A stretch of 64,000 nt of DNA from Devosia sp. FJ2-5-3 (GCF_029201545.1 NZ_CP104007.1:2638501-2702500); one strand, 5' to 3'. Positions 27,802 to 36,272 are shown, numbered from the stretch's first letter. Numbers and translations are program-made. The notes: generated by a model not told the origin, from the letters alone.

Positions 27802-27966
27802 CGCGCATCCTTCCAGCCGATTGCGTTAGGCGAGCCGCTCCATCCAAAGGACCTGGCGGCGGACGGCGCTGGTGATGCGCCGCGATTCCCCTTCTCACAT
27901 ATTTGACGCGCGCAACGATAGCCTCGGGCCCTGCGCCAGTGTCGCATCCCACACCTTAAGTGGCAC

Positions 27967-28170
27967 CTAAATGTCTCGCGGCGCGGTCTCGGAGGCACCA
28001 TAGGCCGGAGGCTCGGGCGCCTTGCCGTAGAGATAGGCTACCTCGTGTTCCAGACGGCTGATTTGCTCGGACGATGTGCCTCCGCCAAAAAAGCTGGCCT
28101 TGGCAGGAGCCTCGATGCTCGGGCGACGAGGTAATTCGCCTGGATGGAAGATTCCGAAAAAGGGCACCAT
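27967..28170 (-). CDS. 67-residue hypothetical protein in the sulfate transport locus
   Basis: A short frame beginning MVPFFGIFHPGELPRRP with a strong AGGAGAGAG site 5 nt upstream. The N-terminal half is proline/glycine-rich, followed by a short helical stretch (SEQISRLEHEVAYLYGKA) and a proline-rich tail. No cysteine and no signal peptide. It lies 96 nt after sbp and before the FAD protein. I know of no family. The ribosome site and position make it likely real. Confidence 0.6.
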   Translation of the reverse strand: MVPFFGIFHPGELPRRPSIEAPAKASFFGGGTSSEQISRLEHEVAYLYGKAPEPPAYGASETAPRDI

Positions 28171-28232
28171 GGACTCTCTCCTCTTGCAGCGGCCGGCAGC
28201 GAATGGTGCGTGCGGCCAGAAAAGCGGGAGCA

Positions 28233-28253
28233 GTCGGCCCTTGCCGGGCCGAC
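28233..28253 (-). terminator. Hairpin between sbp and the 67-residue protein
   Basis: An 8-bp perfect stem GTCGGCCC/GGGCCGAC with a 5-nt loop, 13 nt after the sbp stop, without a clear T run. It could stabilise the sbp mRNA 3' end or lower downstream expression. Confidence 0.4.
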
Positions 28254-28265
28254 CAGAGTGCCGGG

Positions 28266-29285
28266 TCAGGGAGCGGTGTAGATCTGGTCGAAGATGCCCC
28301 CGTCGCCGAAGTATTTCGGCTGGGCCTCGCGCCATCCGCCGAAGTCCTCGATGGTGACGAGATTGACGGGTCCGAAGCGGGCGACGTCTTCCGCTGCCGC
28401 CGCTTCCGGACGGAAAGGACGATAATAATTGCTGGCAGCGATGGCCTGGCCTTCGTCGGAATAGAGGTATTCGAGATACGCCTCGGCCAGGTCGAGATTG
28501 CCCTTGCGCTCGGCATTGGCCTCGACAAGTGCAACCGGGGGCTCAGCAAGGATCGAAATCGACGGGGTCACGATGTCGAAGGCATCGGGGCCGAGTTCCT
28601 CAAGGGCGAGGTAGGCTTCGTTTTCCCACGCGAGGAGCACGTCGCCGATGCCGCGCTGCACGAAAGTGGTGGTGGACCCGCGGGCGCCAGTGTCGAGCAC
28701 GGGCACATGGCGGAAGAGCTCGCCGACGAATTCCTGCGCCTTGGCCTCGTCATTACCGTATTCGGCGCGGGCCCAGGCCCAGGCTGCCAGCAGGTTCCAG
28801 CGGGCGCCGCCCGAGGTCTTGGGATTGGGTGTGATTACTTCAACACCGTCGGCGATGAGATCGCCCCAATCCTGAATCCCCTTGGGGTTACCCTTGCGGA
28901 CGAGGAAAACGATGGTCGAGGTGTAGGGGGCGTTATTGTTTTCCAGCTTGCCGCGCCAGTCCTCGGGGATGAGGTCGGTCGCATCGACAATGGCATTGAT
29001 GTCGCTCTCGAGCGCCAGGGTGACGACGTCCGCCTCGAGGCCGTCGATGACGGTGCGGGCCTGCGAACCCGAACCACCATGGGTGACCTGGATTGCGACG
29101 GTTTCACCCTTTTCCTGCTGCCAGTGGGCGACGAACGCGTCGTTGAACTCGCGATAGAGTTCGCGGGTAGGATCGTAGGACACGTTGATCAGTGTCCGCT
29201 CCTGGGCATGGGCGGTGACGGCGAAACCCAGGGTCAGCGACGCCGCAAGCGCGGTGTAGGCGAGTAACCGAGATGCACGATTCAT
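28266..29285 (-). CDS. sbp: Sulfate-binding periplasmic protein (Sbp/CysP type)
   Basis: A 339-residue solute-binding protein with a signal peptide (cleavage near AHAQ, about residue 28). It has the family marks LINVSYDPTRELY, THGGSGSQAR, PNPKTSGGARW and GARGSTTTFVQRGIGDVLLAWENEA, which form the sulfate-binding cleft. It is the first gene of the locus; GGGAGG precedes the ATG. The window holds a second, clearly diverged copy at 46274-47272. Confidence 0.95.
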   Translation of the reverse strand: MNRASRLLAYTALAASLTLGFAVTAHAQERTLINVSYDPTRELYREFNDAFVAHWQQEKGETVAIQVTHGGSGSQARTVIDGLEADVVTLALESDINAIVDATDLIPEDWRGKLENNNAPYTSTIVFLVRKGNPKGIQDWGDLIADGVEVITPNPKTSGGARWNLLAAWAWARAEYGNDEAKAQEFVGELFRHVPVLDTGARGSTTTFVQRGIGDVLLAWENEAYLALEELGPDAFDIVTPSISILAEPPVALVEANAERKGNLDLAEAYLEYLYSDEGQAIAASNYYRPFRPEAAAAEDVARFGPVNLVTIEDFGGWREAQPKYFGDGGIFDQIYTAP

Positions 29286-29462
29286 TGGGAACCTCCCGTA
29301 ATCTAATGCATAAACCCTATCAACTTAGTCGCCTTTGAAAAGGCGCGTGCTTGCGGCCATTTTCGTCAGCGGAGAAAATATTTCCCGAAGCGGGCCGCCT
29401 GACGACAAAGCGGGCAATCCCGTTCCGTTTTTATCGCCTATTCGCAAGTTTGCGTGCAACCC

Positions 29463-30356
29463 TCAGGGCACGGCCGCGCCGTTGGTGGTGACATAGATGG
29501 CGTAGATGGACGAGGTCGCGGCGATATAGAGGCGGTTGCCCTTGGGGCCGCCGAAGGTCAGGTTAGCGACGCGCTCGGGCGTAAGGATCTTGCCCAGCAA
29601 TGTGCCGTCGGGCGCAAAGCAATGGACGCCATCGGCGGCGCTGGTCCACAGATTGCCCTCGATATCGAAGCGGAAGCCATCCGGCACGCCCGGATCGACA
29701 GTGCAGAAAACGCGGCCGCTGGAGAGGGCGCGGCCATCCACCACATCGAAGACGCGGATGTGGCGGGGCGACCCAGAATCCGCCACGTATAGCCTCGTTT
29801 CGTCGGGCGAGAAGGCGAGCCCATTGGGCTGGACGAAGTCGCGGACGACCGCTTCTACGACGCCGGTTTGCGGGTCGATGCGGTAGACATTGTTGGTGTC
29901 CTGCTCGGGCGTGGCCTTGTGGCCCTCATAGTCCGACTGGATGCCGTAGGTAGGGTCGCTGAACCAGACGCTACCATTGCTGTGGACCACCACGTCGTTC
30001 GGAGAGTTGAGGCGCTTGCCTTCAAAACTGTAGGCGAGAACGGTGATGGAGCCGTCGACCTCGGTGCGGGTCACCCGGCGGGCGCCATGCTCGCAGGTGA
30101 CGAGGCGCCCCTGCCTGTCGCGGGTATTGCCATTGGAATAGCGAGCATCGGCGCGATAGACCGAGACCCCGCCCTCCGGGATATATCGGAGCATCCGGTT
30201 GTTGGGGATGTCGCTCCAGAGGAGATAATTGCCATCCTTGAACCAGACCGGCCCCTCTGCCCAGCGGCAGCCCGTGTGGATGAGGTCGAGCGCGGCACTG
30301 GAATTGAACAATGTGCGGAAACGCTCGTCGATGATCTCGTAAATGCCCTCAACCAT
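29463..30356 (-). CDS. SMP-30/gluconolactonase-family hydrolase
   Basis: A 297-residue six-bladed beta-propeller of the SMP-30/gluconolactonase/LRE family, calcium-dependent lactonases of sugar catabolism. Metal-site residues appear as WAEGPVW (Glu), RLNSPNDVVV (Asn) and YVADSGSPRHIRVFDV (Asp). I start at the ATG at 30356, which has AGAGGAGGGG upstream; the open frame extends 41 codons more without meaning. There is no signal peptide. No sugar genes are adjacent, so the lactone substrate is unknown. Confidence 0.92.
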   Translation of the reverse strand: MVEGIYEIIDERFRTLFNSSAALDLIHTGCRWAEGPVWFKDGNYLLWSDIPNNRMLRYIPEGGVSVYRADARYSNGNTRDRQGRLVTCEHGARRVTRTEVDGSITVLAYSFEGKRLNSPNDVVVHSNGSVWFSDPTYGIQSDYEGHKATPEQDTNNVYRIDPQTGVVEAVVRDFVQPNGLAFSPDETRLYVADSGSPRHIRVFDVVDGRALSSGRVFCTVDPGVPDGFRFDIEGNLWTSAADGVHCFAPDGTLLGKILTPERVANLTFGGPKGNRLYIAATSSIYAIYVTTNGAAVP

Positions 30357-30548
30357 GGCCCTGGCCCCTCCTCTTTGCGCTCTCTGGCGCTTTTGCCCCG
30401 AGCTTGCCGCAAAGCGCCGCGACAAGGCTTTCCGACCATAATGGCCGAAGCCGGGACCAGCAATGCGGGATCGCGGCATTAACCGGGACGAAGGCGCTGC
30501 CTGCCATTATCCCTCCTCCCCGGCCCCAACCGGACAGTAAGGAAGACC

Positions 30549-31031
30549 ATGACGAAGACTGCCAAGCGGCTGACGGCCGCCTCACTCGCCCTTATGGCGG
30601 CCATTTCCATCGCCGGCTGTTCCATGATGGGTCCTGCGAGTTCGCCCGGTGGACTGGCGCCGGGGCTGACGGCCCGCATGGACGCGCCGGGCGCCACCCT
30701 TGACCGTGTGCAGGCCATCAATCTGATCAACGCCTACCGCGCCACGCGCGGCGTCGCACCGCTGACGCCAGACGCCGGACTCGACGGAACGGCCCAGGCC
30801 CTCGCCAACCAATATGCCCAGTCCGGCAGTGCGCCCTCGACGCCACAGGGGCTCGCTGCGATGAAGCTCAGCGCCGGCTACCCGACATTTGCCGAGACCT
30901 TCTCCGGCTGGCGCAACAATCCGGCCGACGCGCAGGCGCTGGCAACCAGCGCGACCAAGGCCGGCGTGGCGATGAGCTATAATGCCTCATCGGCCTATGG
31001 CATCCACTGGGTTCTGGTTCTTGGCAACTGA
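30549..31031 (+). CDS. CAP-domain lipoprotein
   Basis: A 160-residue protein with a lipoprotein signal: hydrophobic segment then lipobox SIAGC (Cys24). The mature part carries a CAP/SCP-PR1 domain start (VQAINLINAYRATRGVAPLTPDAGLDGTA) and the C-terminal AYGIHWVLVLG. The usual CAP histidine/glutamate pair is not complete: the first His of the family is missing from the helix region, so it may bind but not hydrolyse. The gene overlaps the following TusA-like frame by 11 nt. Confidence 0.85.
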   Translation: MTKTAKRLTAASLALMAAISIAGCSMMGPASSPGGLAPGLTARMDAPGATLDRVQAINLINAYRATRGVAPLTPDAGLDGTAQALANQYAQSGSAPSTPQGLAAMKLSAGYPTFAETFSGWRNNPADAQALATSATKAGVAMSYNASSAYGIHWVLVLGN

Positions 31032-31248
31032 TCGTCACCTGATAGACGCCAGGGGGCTCAAATGCCCCCTGCCCGTCCTGAAGCTCGAAAAGCGGATCGA
31101 ACAGCTCTCCGCCGGGGACGAACTCGAACTTCTGGCGACCGACGCCATGGCGCGGATCGATATTCCACTCTACTGCCGACAGAAGGGGCACGAATGCGCT
31201 GTGTCCCAGGACGGCGATGTGCTGCGCTTCGTGGTGCGGCGAGGCTAG
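31021..31248 (+). CDS. TusA-like sulfur-carrier family protein
   Basis: A protein of about 75 residues of the TusA/SirA family. The key motif LIDARGLKCPLPVLKL holds the sulfur-accepting cysteine at the CPxP position, followed by a DELELLATD strand and IPLYCRQKGHE. There is no suitable ATG: I use the TTG at 31021, inside the end of the CAP lipoprotein gene; ATG codons at 30982 and 30997 in frame would add 8-13 residues not typical of the family. It is translationally coupled to the upstream gene. It is a candidate sulfur relay partner for tRNA thiolation or sulfur metabolism. Confidence 0.85.
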   Translation: MATDRHLIDARGLKCPLPVLKLEKRIEQLSAGDELELLATDAMARIDIPLYCRQKGHECAVSQDGDVLRFVVRRG

Positions 31249-31265
31249 CGAGCGCCGACGCCGCG

Positions 31266-32429
31266 CTACTGCATGAATGCCGGGCGCGGGCGTGGGAATG
31301 GCACGCTGCTACCGCCCATCGTCCCAAGGGTCGGCCGCAGATTTGCGTTGAGCGAGGCATCTGCCAGGGCCGGCTCAACGGCGAATACCGGGGTATGGGC
31401 CGGACGCGGACGCGGGATCGGGATGCCGGTGCGGATGCGGCCGAGATCGACGGCCGTATATTCGCGCAGGGCGATCTGGTCGGTCAGGTAGCTTGGCTGA
31501 CCCTTGAGCCCCATGGGGAACGCGGCTTCCTGCGCCTTCACATACGCCGAGGCATCCTTGCCACAAATATTGGCGCGCATGTCCACAGGCGGGCGTCCGA
31601 CGGCATTGGCCAGGTTCAGCACGCTCTGGCCCGTGGCCTGCGCCGATCCCGAGAGCCCCTTCAGCAGCAATTCGGCAGCGCGCTCATTGCGCTCGCGCCC
31701 TGATGAGCCCCCCAGAACGACGGCCAGAAGACGTTTGCCATTGCGATCCACGGATCCGACAAGGTTGAGGCCGGAGGCGCAGATATAGCCCGTCTTCATG
31801 CCGATAGCCCCGGCAAAACCCTTGAGCAGGCCGTTCTGCGATTCGAGGCGCGTCTTGCCCAGGCGCACGGCGCCAGTCGAAAACATGGGCATATATTGCG
31901 GGAAACTCTGCTCGATATAGAGGGCAATGATCGCCATGTCGCGGGCAGTGGTGAACTGGGCGGGATTATGCAGCCCGTGAGAATTGGCAAAATTCGTTGC
32001 CGTGAGGCCCATTCGCTGGGCAACATCGTTCATCTTGGCAACGAAGCGCGGTTCGTCTCCGGCGATGGTCTCGGCGATCGCCATGGCAATGTCGTTCGCC
32101 GATTTGACGATCAGGATGTAGAGCGCGTCCTTCATCGTCACGGTGCCGCCCACTGGCAGGCCGGACTTGGCCGGGGCCAGGTTGAACGCTGCCTTGGACA
32201 GGGTCACCGGGGTGTCGAGCGTGATCGTCCCCTTGGCGATTTCCTCGAAGGCCACATAGGCGGTCATCAGCTTGGTCAGCGAGGCCGGATGCCAGGGCTG
32301 GCCCGCATCTTCGGCGTAAAGCACCTGCAAAGTGTCGCGATCCACCAGCAGCATGGGCATCGCCGCAACCGGCAACAAGCCAGAGACGGCGAAGGCAAGG
32401 GCAAGGACGAGACGGCGCAGCAATGACAA
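31266..32429 (-). CDS. D-alanyl-D-alanine carboxypeptidase, S11 (PBP5/DacF-like)
   Basis: A penicillin-binding D,D-carboxypeptidase of 387 residues that trims peptidoglycan stem peptides in the periplasm. Motifs are SxxK at Ser50-Lys53 (PASLTKLM), SxN in VKSANDIAMA and KTG in GMKTGYICASG. A signal peptide of about 23 residues follows the TTG start I choose at 32429, which has CCGGAG upstream. Upstream in-frame codons encode an Arg-rich stretch that does not fit. The C-terminus carries proline/arginine repeats (IPIPRPRP, VPFPRPRP) that could bind the cell wall or a protein partner. Confidence 0.9.
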   Translation of the reverse strand: MSLLRRLVLALAFAVSGLLPVAAMPMLLVDRDTLQVLYAEDAGQPWHPASLTKLMTAYVAFEEIAKGTITLDTPVTLSKAAFNLAPAKSGLPVGGTVTMKDALYILIVKSANDIAMAIAETIAGDEPRFVAKMNDVAQRMGLTATNFANSHGLHNPAQFTTARDMAIIALYIEQSFPQYMPMFSTGAVRLGKTRLESQNGLLKGFAGAIGMKTGYICASGLNLVGSVDRNGKRLLAVVLGGSSGRERNERAAELLLKGLSGSAQATGQSVLNLANAVGRPPVDMRANICGKDASAYVKAQEAAFPMGLKGQPSYLTDQIALREYTAVDLGRIRTGIPIPRPRPAHTPVFAVEPALADASLNANLRPTLGTMGGSSVPFPRPRPAFMQ

Positions 32430-32665
32430 GGCGATAACTCCGGGGATTTTCGCCAGGTGTCTGAGCGGCTTTGCGACCGAACCTGGCAGGCGTCGTCGAG
32501 GGCAAGATGCCAACGCGTGTCTGGCGCCCGTCGACACCGACCTCTTAGCAGTGCACGCGGTCGGCCTCAAGCAAAGCGCCCTTCCTTTGACACGCATGTG
32601 AAGCTGCTGACGCGGCCTGTCACTGGGATCATTCAAGGTTGGTGCCACTAAGAAGGAATTTTGCC

Positions 32666-33235
32666 ATGCCGACAATCGTTACGATACTGACCTCCGGCTT
32701 TGCCGACTGGGAAACCGCGCTGCTCAATGCCGGCGCCCGACAGTATTATCGAATCGAAACCCTGTTCGCCTCGCCGCGCGGCGAGGAGGTCACGTCTGCC
32801 GGTGGGCTCAAGGTGGTGCCGCAAATGTCGGTCGATGACATCGACCTGGCGGCGGTGGACGCGATTGTCGTCAATGGCGGCACGATCTGGGCTTCGCCGG
32901 ACGCTCCCGACCTTTCCGACCTGCTCGTGCGCGCCCGCGATGCCGGCAAGACGATTGGCGGGATATGCGATGGCACGCTGGCGCTGGCGCGCGCCGGCAT
33001 TCTCGACGACGTCGCCCACACGTCCAATGGACCCGAAAGCTTGCCGGACACAGGCTATGGCGGTGTGGCGAACTATCGGGACCAACCGCGCGCGGTCCTC
33101 GATCGGCATATCGTGACCGCACCGGGCACGGCGCCAGTCAGCTTCATGGGGGCGGTGCTCGAGTCGATGGGCCTGCGGAATGGCGATCTGGATTTCTACC
33201 TCAATCTCTACGCCGCAGAGCATGTGCATGGCTGA
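32666..33235 (+). CDS. DJ-1/PfpI-family protein
   Basis: A 189-residue protein of the class-I glutamine-amidotransferase-like superfamily. The nucleophile elbow cysteine is in TIGGICDGTLALARAG and the strand VNGGTIWASP precedes it. The ATG at 32666 has AGAAGGA upstream. Members include glutamine amidotransferases, glyoxalase-type stress proteins and proteases, and the sequence alone does not choose. The HxlR regulator gene that follows on the same strand is a common partner for stress-response family members. Confidence 0.9.
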   Translation: MPTIVTILTSGFADWETALLNAGARQYYRIETLFASPRGEEVTSAGGLKVVPQMSVDDIDLAAVDAIVVNGGTIWASPDAPDLSDLLVRARDAGKTIGGICDGTLALARAGILDDVAHTSNGPESLPDTGYGGVANYRDQPRAVLDRHIVTAPGTAPVSFMGAVLESMGLRNGDLDFYLNLYAAEHVHG

Positions 33236-33257
33236 TGTGCGGAGGCAGTAACAAATA

Positions 33258-33298
33258 GGCACTGGTATCTCTTAGTAACCATGGCTATATTCAGTGCC
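33258..33298. promoter_or_regulatory. Inverted repeat upstream of the HxlR gene
   Basis: GGCACTG (33258-33264) and CAGTGCC (33292-33298) form a perfect 7-bp inverted repeat with a 27-nt AT-rich spacer, about 30 nt upstream of the HxlR start. It could be an autoregulatory operator or a structured leader. Confidence 0.3.
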
Positions 33299-33324
33299 TG
33301 ATAAAAAAGACGAAAGGCGCCCCC

Positions 33325-33741
33325 ATGTCCCTGACCGACACTTCCAAATCAGCCAATTGCCTGGCCATGTCGGACGTGCTCAATCGCATCGGCGACAAAT
33401 GGAGCGTCATGGTGGTCGGGATGTTGGGACGCCATGGCACGTTGCGCTTCAACGAACTCAAGCGGCTGATCAACGGTGTGTCGCAGCGCATGTTGACGCT
33501 GACCCTTCGCAATCTCGAGCGCGATGGTCTGGTCAGCCGCACCATCTATCCCGAGGTGCCACCGCGCGTGGAATACAATCTCACCGAGATGGGCAAGACC
33601 CTGCAGCAGCCGATCGATGAGCTGTGGAACTGGTCCGCAGAGCACCATATGGCCATTCTCGATGCCCGCGCGATCTATGATGCAAGAGAAAGCATCACTG
33701 CTGCGGCGCAGCCCCGCAAGATCGCATACGCGCGGGGCTAA
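33325..33741 (+). CDS. HxlR-family transcriptional regulator
   Basis: A 138-residue winged-helix regulator with the HxlR pattern: NCLAMSDVLNRIGDKWSVMVVGML, RFNELKRLINGVSQRMLTLTLRNLERDGLVSR and VPPRVEYNLTEMGKTL. The cysteine near the N-terminus (NCLAM) is the position used as a redox switch in related HypR/YodB proteins. It follows the PfpI-family gene by 89 nt and may control it in response to electrophile or oxidative stress. Confidence 0.93.
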   Translation: MSLTDTSKSANCLAMSDVLNRIGDKWSVMVVGMLGRHGTLRFNELKRLINGVSQRMLTLTLRNLERDGLVSRTIYPEVPPRVEYNLTEMGKTLQQPIDELWNWSAEHHMAILDARAIYDARESITAAAQPRKIAYARG

Positions 33742-33856
33742 GGCATTTCGCCATTGCTATGAGCGAGTGATACAGCCCCACAGGGCGCGTGCGGTTTTGC
33801 TGCAGGCGCTCCCGGACGGGGTCGAGGTCCCGGTTCCACCTGACCTGGGGATGGCG

Positions 33857-34753
33857 TTAGCTATCCGTCTCGGCAAGCGCGCGATGATCTGCATCGGCAG
33901 CCCGATCCGCCCCCACGATTTCGTTGCGCGCCGATGCCTTGGGGCGATCCGGAAGGTTGAGCGCCGCAACGAGCGAGCGATATTCCTGTCGCGCGCTTAT
34001 GTGGGATGAGGTTGGCAAGCCCCCCAGCAATTCGTCATCCAGAGAATCGAAAACGGTCATGCCGGTCGCAAAGAGCGAGCGAAAAATCACCCGCTCGGCG
34101 ATGCCGTCGGCCAGCCTGCATCCCAGCCGCAAGGCAATCTTTTCGAGTGTCGTCTGCACTTGCCGCATGTTTCGCGACGACAGCATCGAGATGCGGTTTC
34201 GCACCAGCACCCAATCGATATTCCGACCGTCTATGGCGAGGCGCTCCGAACGCGCGCGCTGCACCAGCCGGGAATAATGGCTGAGTTCTCGTGGTTCGCC
34301 GGATATCGGATCGATCTGCGCCATGACGTTGAGGTCGATCAGGCTGTCATTGACCGGGGTGACGAGCGTATCGGCCAGAGAATGCGCCAGACGCGTCAGA
34401 TTGGTATCGAAGCCCGGCGTGTCGATGACGACGAAATCGGCCTTCTGCTCGACTTCCACGATGGCCTGGCGGAAGAGATCGAACTCGACCCTGTGGTTTT
34501 CCTTGACGGAATCGCCCCGCGCCACAGGCAGGTGAAAATGCGTCGTGTGGGGAAGCGCCAGTTCCTTGCTGCGTGCCCAATTGCGCCGATTGCGGACGTA
34601 ATGGGTCATGGTCTGCTGGCGGCTATCCACGTCGATGGAAGCGACCTTATAGCCCTGGTACAGCAGGTGGATGGCAAGATGAAAGGCTGTGGTGGACTTG
34701 CCCGACCCGCCCTTTTCATTCCCCACGACAATGACATGCGCGCCTTGTCGCAC
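33857..34753 (-). CDS. mipZ: Division-plane positioning ATPase MipZ
   Basis: A 298-residue ParA/MinD-superfamily ATPase. The deviant Walker A is NEKGGSGKSTTAFHLAIHLL, the Walker B region is FVVIDTPGFD, and the switch I region is DVDSRQQT, as in MipZ. In Caulobacter MipZ forms a bipolar gradient bound to ParB and blocks FtsZ assembly near the poles. The family is alphaproteobacterial, which supports the taxonomic call. The C-terminal 30 residues are charged and variable. Confidence 0.93.
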   Translation of the reverse strand: MRQGAHVIVVGNEKGGSGKSTTAFHLAIHLLYQGYKVASIDVDSRQQTMTHYVRNRRNWARSKELALPHTTHFHLPVARGDSVKENHRVEFDLFRQAIVEVEQKADFVVIDTPGFDTNLTRLAHSLADTLVTPVNDSLIDLNVMAQIDPISGEPRELSHYSRLVQRARSERLAIDGRNIDWVLVRNRISMLSSRNMRQVQTTLEKIALRLGCRLADGIAERVIFRSLFATGMTVFDSLDDELLGGLPTSSHISARQEYRSLVAALNLPDRPKASARNEIVGADRAADADHRALAETDS

Positions 34754-34842
34754 TATCGATCCCCCAAATCACTTCGGTAAGTCTCAGGTTTTCCGCCGCG
34801 TCGCACAAGCGGATTTATGCTGACTAAAATGTTAACTGCCTT

Positions 34843-35268
34843 CTACAACAAGCCCAGCCGGGCCAGTTCGGCGGCGAGCTCGTGCGAGTTATTGGGGTCG
34901 TTCGCAGCCATGTCCGGCGGGGCATCTTCAGGCTTGAGATAGCGCCAGCCCTGGAACGGCCGCTTGGGATAGGGAATTGTCCGGACAAGATCAGGCGCCA
35001 TGATGATGTCGCAATAATCCTTGCCCTCCTCATCCTTGTAGGGCGCGAGCCGCAGAATGGGTTGGCGGCAGGCGATCTGCCCGGCAATGACCCAATAGAT
35101 GGAGGACTTCCGCTCCATCTCTTCGGCGCGCTTGGGCATCATGCGGGTGCGGTGCACATGCACATCCTCACCGTAGTCGGCGCCCCACCAATGGGCGCGC
35201 TGGTCCCGGTAGCTCTCCAGCTCCTCGAAGCTGGAAATGCCCACGCACAGCTTGACCATGTGGATCAT
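34843..35268 (-). CDS. DUF1489-family protein
   Basis: A 141-residue protein of the alphaproteobacterial DUF1489 family, starting MIHMVKLCVGISSFEEL and containing HRTRMMPKR, IYWVIAGQIACRQ and GWRYLKPEDAPPD. The start at 35268 overlaps the upstream GST stop (ATGA); the frame is open further upstream only inside the GST gene. The function of the family is unknown. It is co-transcribed with the GST. Confidence 0.9.
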   Translation of the reverse strand: MIHMVKLCVGISSFEELESYRDQRAHWWGADYGEDVHVHRTRMMPKRAEEMERKSSIYWVIAGQIACRQPILRLAPYKDEEGKDYCDIIMAPDLVRTIPYPKRPFQGWRYLKPEDAPPDMAANDPNNSHELAAELARLGLL

Positions 35269-35942
35269 GCCAACGTTCCCGGAGCGACGCGGCCCTGAAT
35301 GACGTCGATCTCGTCGTCGTCGACGATCCATGGCTCGCGCAGCGCCTGGCTCAGCCAATCCTGGAAGGCCGGGAGGGCATAAATGGCTTCAACATAGGCC
35401 GAAACCTGGTCTGGGACCGGAAGGGCATAGGTCCGCAGCCGCGTCGCCAAGGGCGCAAACATGGCATCGGCCGCTGAGAATTCACCAAACAGATAGGGGC
35501 CGCCGGAGCGCGCCAGGTGCTGGCCCCAGAGACGTTCGATGCGCTGGAGATCCCCCCGAACGGCGTCGTGGTCAACCTTGCCCGGGTGCGAAGCACGCAG
35601 ATTCATCGGCGCATGACTGCGCAGCGCCGAAAAGCCGCCATGCATTTCTGCGGCCGCGGCGCGCGCCAATGCCCTGTCGCGAGAATCACGCGGCCAGATC
35701 GGCAGATCGGGAAAGCGCTCAGCCAGATATTCGATGATGGCGATGGTCTCGGGGATGACGAGATCGCCATCGATAAGCACCGGGACCTTGCCGGTCGGCG
35801 ACCGCTCCGCCAGGATTTCGCGCCAGCGCGGCCCCGATAATTGCAGAACTTCGTCTTCAAACGGGATTTCAAAGTGCCGCAGGACCAACCAGGGACGGAG
35901 CGACCAGGTTGAATAATTGCGGTTGCCAATCAGCAGTTTCAT
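35265..35942 (-). CDS. Glutathione S-transferase family protein
   Basis: A 225-residue two-domain GST. The N-terminal thioredoxin-like domain has NYSTWSLRPWL (Ser/Cys active-site region), GKVPVLIDGDLVIPETIAIIEYLAERF with the SxAI-type glutathione-binding turn. The C-terminal helical domain contains FSAADAMFAPLATRL. Its neighbour DUF1489 overlaps by 4 nt. Substrate unknown. Confidence 0.93.
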   Translation of the reverse strand: MKLLIGNRNYSTWSLRPWLVLRHFEIPFEDEVLQLSGPRWREILAERSPTGKVPVLIDGDLVIPETIAIIEYLAERFPDLPIWPRDSRDRALARAAAAEMHGGFSALRSHAPMNLRASHPGKVDHDAVRGDLQRIERLWGQHLARSGGPYLFGEFSAADAMFAPLATRLRTYALPVPDQVSAYVEAIYALPAFQDWLSQALREPWIVDDDEIDVIQGRVAPGTLA

Positions 35943-35966
35943 CGCGTCTTCCGTTCAGAGAACAGG

Positions 35967-35994
35967 AAGGGCGCCCTGTGGCAGGGGCGCCCTT
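35967..35994 (-). terminator. Hairpin between the 33-residue protein and the GST gene
   Basis: A perfect 10-bp stem AAGGGCGCCC/GGGCGCCCTT with an 8-nt loop, followed on the - strand by CCTGTTCTC. It lies about 35-60 nt downstream of the 33-residue protein stop and just upstream of the GST start. Confidence 0.5.
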
Positions 35995-36027
35995 CTCCAA
36001 TTTGTGTCAGTGAAGAACTCTAGCGCT

Positions 36028-36129
36028 TCAGACGCCAGCAATCACGGAGAAAACCAGCCCCATCGAGAGGAGGCAAACCAGGGCCCAGCTCGTGGCTTGC
36101 CAGGCATTGGATTTCGGTTGACTGCGCAT
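36028..36129 (-). CDS. 33-residue single-helix membrane peptide
   Basis: A short frame with an AAGGAG site 6 nt before the ATG. It encodes a basic/polar N-terminus (MRSQPKSNAWQATS) and one hydrophobic helix (about residues 15-33: WALVCLLSMGLVFSVIAGV), ending at TGA. A hairpin terminator lies just downstream, so it looks like an independent mini-gene. It resembles known small transmembrane proteins but no family was recognised. Confidence 0.6.
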   Translation of the reverse strand: MRSQPKSNAWQATSWALVCLLSMGLVFSVIAGV

Positions 36130-36272
36130 GTTCGCTCCTTGTCAGCCGTTCACGCTGGCCGCCCAAGGGCGAAGCCCCCCGGCCAGTGTCAAATCGTTAA
36201 CCGTGGCAAAAGGCCTTTGCAAGCGACCAAAGTGCAACAGTTGACAAGCCCCTGCGAATGTCGGGGGCCGGC

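Noticed and set aside
29331..29346. Palindrome CGCCTTTGAAAAGGCG upstream of sbp as a sulfur operator
   Set aside because: It has the shape of an operator, but no similar sequence occurs upstream of the second sbp gene, so I have no support for a shared sulfur site.
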